Assembly: GCA_963713965.1 (NCBI GenBank)
Contig: OY970217.1
Span: 2,108,001-2,172,000 of the forward strand
DNA length: 64,000 nucleotides
Direction: 5' to 3'
Origin: CALAGB01 sp963713965
GTDB taxonomy: Bacteria; Chloroflexota; Chloroflexia; Thermomicrobiales; Thermomicrobiaceae
Shown here: in pieces, positions 59,917-64,000 of the stretch
Layout of the letters: each line of letters starts with the position of its first letter
How positions within the stretch are numbered: position 1 is the stretch's first letter
Notes under the pieces: model-generated
What the model was told of the DNA's origin: nothing
The model's input: only the letters and a program-made list of their open reading frames with translations
Database searches by the model: none
Program-made: the position numbers and the translations under genes

Positions 59917-61338
59917 TCATCCGCAGCATTGAGCAGCACCGTCGCTGCCGACTCCCGCCAGTGCCAGTTCCCGCGACTCGACGCAGCAGTGATCGCCGTC
60001 CGTGGGCAGCGGAGTGCAACAAGAAACTTCGGCGGTTGGGGCGATGTCACAGCAGGCCGCGGCTTCAGACGGTCCCTCGGTATCGAGGGAGCAGACCCCA
60101 CTCTCTGGAAGGATAAGCTCGACTTTGCGCGCTGCATCCCAGTCTCCGCGAATTGCCGCGACCACTGAACGGACCTGCTCGTAGCCAGTCAACATCAGGA
60201 AGGTCGGCGCGCGTCCGTAACTCTTCATTCCGACGATGTAGAGGTCCGCCTCCGGATGCCGGAGCTCCTCAGCGCCATGCGGTGGCACAGTGCCGCAACT
60301 GTGGACGTTCGGATCGATCAGCGGGGCTAGGGCGCTCGGACTCTCGAGTGCTGGATCGAGCGAGAGACGCAGTTCGCTCAGCATCGCGAGTTGCGGTCGA
60401 AAGCCCGTCGTCACGACGATCTCGTCGAATGGGCCGATGATGCGCCCGTCCTGACTCTCGACCATGAGTCGGCTGTTCAGCTCGCTCAAACGCTGGATCT
60501 TGAAGCCGGTCTCCAGCCTGATGTCGCCACGCTCAACCTCCTGGCGCACCTGCGTGCCGATACTCCCACGGGCCGGGAGAGCGTCATAGTGCTCGCCACC
60601 ATACATGTGTGGTGTTGGCGCCCGGCGCACCGCCCAGCTGATCGTGGCCCCTGGCGTCTCACGCGAAAGCTTGACCAGATCGATGAGGGCATTGAAGGCG
60701 GAGTGACCGCTTCCGACGACGAGCACCCGCTTCCCGGCGTAGCGCTCGCGATCGCGGCCCAGAACGTCCGGAATCCCATAGAAGAGCTGCCGCGCGAACG
60801 ACGTTTCTCCGATCGCGGGAACACCGCCGGAACCAAGGGGATTGGGAGTCGCCCAGGTTCCAGACGCGTCGATGACGGCCCGTGCCAGGATGCGCTCCTC
60901 ACCCGTCGGGGTGGAAACGATCAACAGGAAGGGGGCGTGCTCGCGATCGGGTGTCTTCACTTTGTCGAAGCCAGCGCGGCTCACGCAGACAACGCGTGTG
61001 TTGACTCGCAGGTGCGGTGCGATTTGCGGCAAGGCGGCGAGCGGAGCCAGATAGTGGTCAATGAGGTCGCCGCCGGTCGGATAGGCATCGCCATCCGTCA
61101 ATTGCCAGCCGGTCTTGGCGAGCATGGCAGCGGCGACGGCGTCGATATCGTAACGCCATGGCGAGAAAACGCGCACGTGCGCCCACTGACGCATCGCCGC
61201 GCCAACCTCAGTACCGGCTTCCAGCACGAGAAACGACTCTCCAGCATTTGCCAGATGCGCCGCCGCGGCCAATCCAACCGGCCCGGCACCGATAACGACG
61301 ACCGGCAAAGCAGTCTGATCAGTCTCCATGTTCGTCAT
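59917..61338 (-). CDS. FAD-dependent oxidoreductase with Cys-rich tail (ArsO-like)
   Basis: 473 residues. I start at ATG 61338; the open frame to 61428 runs through the operator. FAD site VVIGAGPVGLAAAAHLANAG, second nucleotide site KRVLVVGSGHSAFNALIDLV, EIVVTTGFRPQLAMLSEL near the end. The last 60 residues hold four Cys pairs (AACCD, VSCCT, DHCCV, AQCCG), probable As(III) or metal ligands. Flavoproteins of this type (ArsO, seen in some actinobacterial ars operons) sit in arsenic clusters; the reaction is not firmly known. It is divergent from the MarR-like regulator with shared operators. Confidence 0.82.
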   Translation of the reverse strand: MTNMETDQTALPVVVIGAGPVGLAAAAHLANAGESFLVLEAGTEVGAAMRQWAHVRVFSPWRYDIDAVAAAMLAKTGWQLTDGDAYPTGGDLIDHYLAPLAALPQIAPHLRVNTRVVCVSRAGFDKVKTPDREHAPFLLIVSTPTGEERILARAVIDASGTWATPNPLGSGGVPAIGETSFARQLFYGIPDVLGRDRERYAGKRVLVVGSGHSAFNALIDLVKLSRETPGATISWAVRRAPTPHMYGGEHYDALPARGSIGTQVRQEVERGDIRLETGFKIQRLSELNSRLMVESQDGRIIGPFDEIVVTTGFRPQLAMLSELRLSLDPALESPSALAPLIDPNVHSCGTVPPHGAEELRHPEADLYIVGMKSYGRAPTFLMLTGYEQVRSVVAAIRGDWDAARKVELILPESGVCSLDTEGPSEAAACCDIAPTAEVSCCTPLPTDGDHCCVESRELALAGVGSDGAAQCCG

Positions 61339-61391
61339 CCTCTTCACTCCGACCGCTCCTTCATTTGTGTCCGCGGTCAATCCATGATATC

Positions 61392-61421
61392 GTTGTATAT
61401 AACAACGTTGTTGGTGACAAC
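61392..61421. promoter_or_regulatory. Two abutting 15-bp palindromic operators
   Basis: GTTGT-ATATA-ACAAC (61392-61406) is followed with no gap by GTTGT-TGGTG-ACAAC (61407-61421). Each is a perfect 5+5 dyad. They lie between the divergent flavoprotein and MarR genes, 21 bases before the MarR start, so the MarR-type protein probably represses both directions. Confidence 0.85.
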
Positions 61422-61441
61422 AATACATGGAGAGAAAAAGG

Positions 61442-61906
61442 ATGTCAATAGCAACGACTACGGCACTACTGCGAGACGTCGCTCGCCTTCATACGCAGGT
61501 ACAACGGGACGGAGCTGCCTGCTGTGGTGGCACCACGAACACCCAGTGCGTGATTCTCACCGCGCTGGGACGATGCGAACCCACCACGGTCGCGGACTTG
61601 AGCCGGCAGCTAGGACTGGACAAGGGTTGGGTGAGCCGCGCCGTTGAGACGCTGGCGCAGGAGGAATTGCTCGTCAAGACGCCGAGCGATGAGGATCGTC
61701 GTGCCGTCCTGATTTCGATGTCACCGCAGGGTCACGAACGATTCGACGACCTGGAGCGGACGCTGAATGCGCAATCGGACCGAATTATGGAGCACATTCC
61801 GGAAGAGGAGCGTTCCGGAGTGTATCGCGCGCTCGAGCTTCTCCGAGAGGCACTGCTGGTCGAGGCGGAAATGGGCACCACGTGTGAGTTGCCGAACGCG
61901 CGGTGA
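61442..61906 (+). CDS. MarR-family regulator with Cys-rich sensor motif (arsenic-type)
   Basis: 154 residues from ATG 61442 (GGAGAGAAAAAGG upstream). The winged helix is VADLSRQLGLDKGWVSRAVE then LAQEELLVKTPSDEDRRAVL. A cysteine cluster near the N-terminus, DGAACCGGTTNTQC, could bind As(III) or another thiophilic ion and release the DNA. Two perfect palindromes lie just upstream, so it probably represses itself and the divergent flavoprotein-MFS operon. It is convergent with arsC. ArsR-family regulators are more common in this role. Confidence 0.85.
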   Translation: MSIATTTALLRDVARLHTQVQRDGAACCGGTTNTQCVILTALGRCEPTTVADLSRQLGLDKGWVSRAVETLAQEELLVKTPSDEDRRAVLISMSPQGHERFDDLERTLNAQSDRIMEHIPEEERSGVYRALELLREALLVEAEMGTTCELPNAR

Positions 61907-61932
61907 TAGCGACAAGGGGTTACGCGGGATCT

Positions 61933-62388
61933 TCAACGGGCGCCGTCGGTGCTTGCCGCTGCGTCAACGGCAGCTGCAACCAGGTTCGAAGCCGAATTGC
62001 CAGTTGGGCGCGAACCTGCATCGAAGGCGCGCAGTCGCTCTTCCTCAGACCCTTTGGCCGCGCTGGGATCGGTGAAAGACCAGTGAATGCGCTCGGGATC
62101 ACCGGGAAAGAGTGGACAGGTCTCGTTGGCTTGATCGCACAACGTGATGACGTAGTCGAAGTGCTGGTCGAGAAACTCGTCGACCGACTTCGAGCGCGCC
62201 CCGGAAATATCGATGTCGATCTCTTGCATGGCCTTCATCGCCAACGGGTGGACACCGCCCGGTTCGGTTCCCGCTGAGGCAACCTCGATTTGGTCGCCCG
62301 CGTATTGGCGCAAGAGGCCCTCGGCCATTTGCGAGCGGGCGGAATTGTGCGTGCAGAGGAACAGAACGCGAAGCCGACGCTGGTTCAA
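61933..62388 (-). CDS. arsC: Arsenate reductase, thioredoxin-linked type
   Basis: 151 residues with the low-molecular-weight phosphatase fold. It reduces arsenate to arsenite using thioredoxin. Catalytic loop LFLCTHNSARSQMAEGLL, redox pair Cys in TLCDQANETCPLFPG, and HWSFTDPSAAKG with the general-acid Asp. The start is TTG 62388 with AAGGAAGG five bases upstream. The C-terminal tail (VAAAVDAAASTDGAR) is longer than usual. It follows the ACR3 gene, 82 bases apart, as in acr3-arsC operons. Confidence 0.92.
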   Translation of the reverse strand: MNQRRLRVLFLCTHNSARSQMAEGLLRQYAGDQIEVASAGTEPGGVHPLAMKAMQEIDIDISGARSKSVDEFLDQHFDYVITLCDQANETCPLFPGDPERIHWSFTDPSAAKGSEEERLRAFDAGSRPTGNSASNLVAAAVDAAASTDGAR

Positions 62389-62470
62389 GGGGCACCTTCC
62401 TTATTGTCGAATAACTCGCCGAATCACATGGGCTTTTCGAGCCCACGTTGACGGTATGTGTGCGTCGTGA

Positions 62471-63644
62471 TCAGTCGCCCGGAACAACCTCTCGCGTTAG
62501 GTTCGCTAATGGCACTTCGCGCGTGAAGAGTCGTCGTTGCAGCCAGAGCGAAACGTAGACCAGGCCGATCAGGACCGGCACCTCGACCAGCGGACCGACC
62601 ACGGCCGCAAGCGCCTGACCCGAGCCGATACCGAAGACACCGATGGCGACCGCGATCGCCAGTTCGAAGTTGTTGCTGGCCGCGGTGAATGAGAGGGTGG
62701 CGGTTTCGGCATAGCGGAAGCCCAGCAGGTATGAGCCGCCGAAGGCGACGGCGAACATCACGGCGAAATAGACCAGCAGCGGCAGCGCAATACGCAGCAC
62801 ATCCAGCGGCAGCGACAGGATCACGTCTCCCTTGAGGGAGAACATCATGACGATGGTGAAGAGGAGTCCGATGATGGCTGTCGGACCGAGCCGCGGGATG
62901 AAGCGAGTGTCATACCATTCCTGGCCCTTGGCACGGCCAAGGAAAAAGCGTGTCAGGAAACCGGCCGCCAGCGGAATGCCGAGGAAGATCAGGACGCTGC
63001 GGGCGATGCGCCACATGGAGATATCGACGGTGGCGCTCTCGGCGCCGAACCATCCCGGGACCATTGAGAGATAGAAGTATCCCAGAACCGTATACATCAT
63101 GATCTGGAAGACGGAGTTCAGCGCCACCAGCACCGCCGCGTACTCGTTGTTGCCGCAGGCCAGCATGTTCCAGATCAGGACCATGGCGATACAGCGGGCC
63201 AGCCCCACCAGGATTAGCCCGGTGCGGTATTCGGGCTTGTCGGGGAGGAGCAACCAGGCCAGACCGAACATCAGCGCCGGGCCGAGGATCCAGTTGAGGA
63301 AAAGGGACGTCCCGAGTAGCTTCACATTGCTCAGTCGCCGCCGGAACGCGCTCGTATTTGACCCTGGCCAGCACGGGATACATCATCCAGAGGAGCCCGA
63401 TGGCGATGGGTAAGGAGACCGTATCGACCTGTAGAGAATCGAGCGCGTCGGGAAGTCCGGTAAACAGCTTGCCCAGTGCGACGCCGATCGCCATGGCGAC
63501 GAAGATCCAGATTGGCAGGAACCGATCAAGCGTCGACAGCCGATGGCTCACCGATGCGGTCGACGGCAATGTTCTCGATTGAACCTGTGCCACCCTGAGC
63601 TCCTCCTCACGCTCGTGCGGACGTTGCATCGCTCCGCTGCCCAT
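62471..63644 (-). pseudogene. acr3: ACR3 arsenite efflux transporter with one frameshift
   Basis: Bile/arsenite-type ten-span permease. The N-terminal part from ATG 63644 reads SVSHRLSTLDRFLPIW then WIFVAMAIGVALGKLFTG and IGLLWMMYPVLARVKYE. Near 63350 the frame changes, and RRRLSNVKLLGTSLFLNWI, VGLARCIAMVLIWNMLACGN (with the conserved Cys) and ASNNFELAIAVAIGVFG continue to 62471. Deleting one C in GAGCGCGTT restores the frame (GAG GCG TTC), giving about 391 residues. It exports the arsenite formed by ArsC. A real mutation would abolish this. Confidence 0.85.
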
Positions 63645-64000
63645 GTCTGAACCTTCTGTGGCGATTCGACGATGATCTCGCCGTCGACGTCGCAGATCGC
63701 CGCCAGGGTGTTGTAGATCGTGCCGAATTTCTTGATGTTGCGATGCAGGAGATCGACCCGTTGCGCCGGTTCGTCCGTCTGCAGATGCAGCGTGTAGCTG
63801 ACGCGCGTCATGCGTGGTGGGGATGCCTGGCGCTCGGACGTCACGTCGATCGACGCGCCCTCGTACCGGAACGGAACATGCGCGAAAACCGCTCGACGTT
63901 CTTGAGCACGCAGGCGGCAAAGGCGAGCGTCAGCAGGTCCGCCGGACCTGGTAGGACGTCGCTCTGGCCATCGGACGTATCGAAGACGATCTCGGTCTCC
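63548..64000 (-). pseudogene. OsmC-like protein, 5' end outside window, one frameshift
   Basis: From the right edge the minus strand reads TEIVFDTSDGQSDVLPGPAD, LLTLAFAACVLKNVERFSRM, then one T is missing near 63872. The next frame gives RYEGASIDVTSERQ, VSYTLHLQTDEPAQRVDLLH, RNIKKFGTIYNTLAAICDVD. AxAAC and the paired Cys before DVDG match OsmC/Ohr peroxide-reducing proteins. Its 3' end overlaps the ACR3 start by about 97 bases, which is odd and suggests a further error near 63640. It is probably the gene upstream of ACR3. Confidence 0.6.

Noticed and set aside
2..64000. UGA recoding as an explanation for the two in-frame TGA codons
   Set aside because: Many intact genes here end in TGA (for example the ABC ATPase at 25886, the two overlapping membrane pairs and the toxin genes), so TGA is a working stop. 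Mutation or sequence error is simpler.
1..64000. Search for tRNA, rRNA and CRISPR
   Set aside because: No GTTCGA-type T-loop with a paired acceptor, no rRNA segment, and no spaced direct repeats were found. Reading by eye could miss a diverged tRNA.

Overview
The window is GC-rich DNA, gene-dense on both strands, from a free-living Gram-positive-like or monoderm bacterium. The best guess is Chloroflexota of the Thermomicrobia type. This rests on the secreted protein with LGFP-like tail repeats (6.0-7.7 kb), the BTAD/NB-ARC/TPR regulator, the many MFS exporters, the deazaflavin-type nitroreductase and the dispersed hairpin repeats between genes. A high-GC actinobacterium is not excluded. There is no rRNA, tRNA or CRISPR array. 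Both ends cut genes.

Layout. 0-4.2 kb: a partial RES-like gene, then an MmeI-like fused restriction-methyltransferase gene interrupted by a complete IS5-family element; removing the element with one TA copy restores the frame exactly. 4.3-17.5 kb: secreted beta-helix and beta-propeller proteins, two VOC proteins, three MFS exporters, a zinc-ribbon/proline dehydrogenase pair and a PaaG-like crotonase. 17.5-18.7 kb: a HigBA-type toxin-antitoxin pair and a 21-bp inverted repeat. 18.7-24.5 kb: a two-subunit ThDP decarboxylase, a secreted esterase, an acyltransferase-3 membrane protein and an acyl-CoA synthetase. 25-34 kb: an ABC exporter, two small overlapping membrane-protein genes, an M24 peptidase, a beta-carbonic anhydrase, an epimerase and a PIG-L deacetylase.

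34-48.7 kb is the most accessory-looking part. It holds a DUF433/DUF5615-type toxin-antitoxin pair with a triple 10-bp operator-like repeat, a small HExxH protease, a damaged nucleoside phosphorylase, remnants of a serine recombinase and an IS630 transposase, a compositionally different GDPD gene, an aminoglycoside-nucleotidyltransferase-like gene, a VanY-like carboxypeptidase divergent from a VanRS-like two-component system, a GmrSD-type DUF262/DUF1524 restriction gene and a decayed glycosidase-like gene. A promoter/start module of about 80-110 bp is repeated three times here.

48.8-58.5 kb: an unknown membrane protein, an FMN riboswitch with terminator and ribE, a four-gene group (nitroreductase, two related membrane proteins, BTAD regulator with an in-frame stop) and a DesK/NarL-like two-component system. 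58.5-64 kb is an arsenic island: MFS exporter, Cys-tailed flavoprotein, MarR-type regulator between two abutting 15-bp palindromes, ArsC, ACR3 and an OsmC-like protein.

Six genes carry a lesion of one or a few bases (frameshift or in-frame TGA). The frameshifts at T-runs may be assembly errors, so confirm these before treating the genes as pseudogenes. Functions below are inferred from motifs read by eye; no database search was run.
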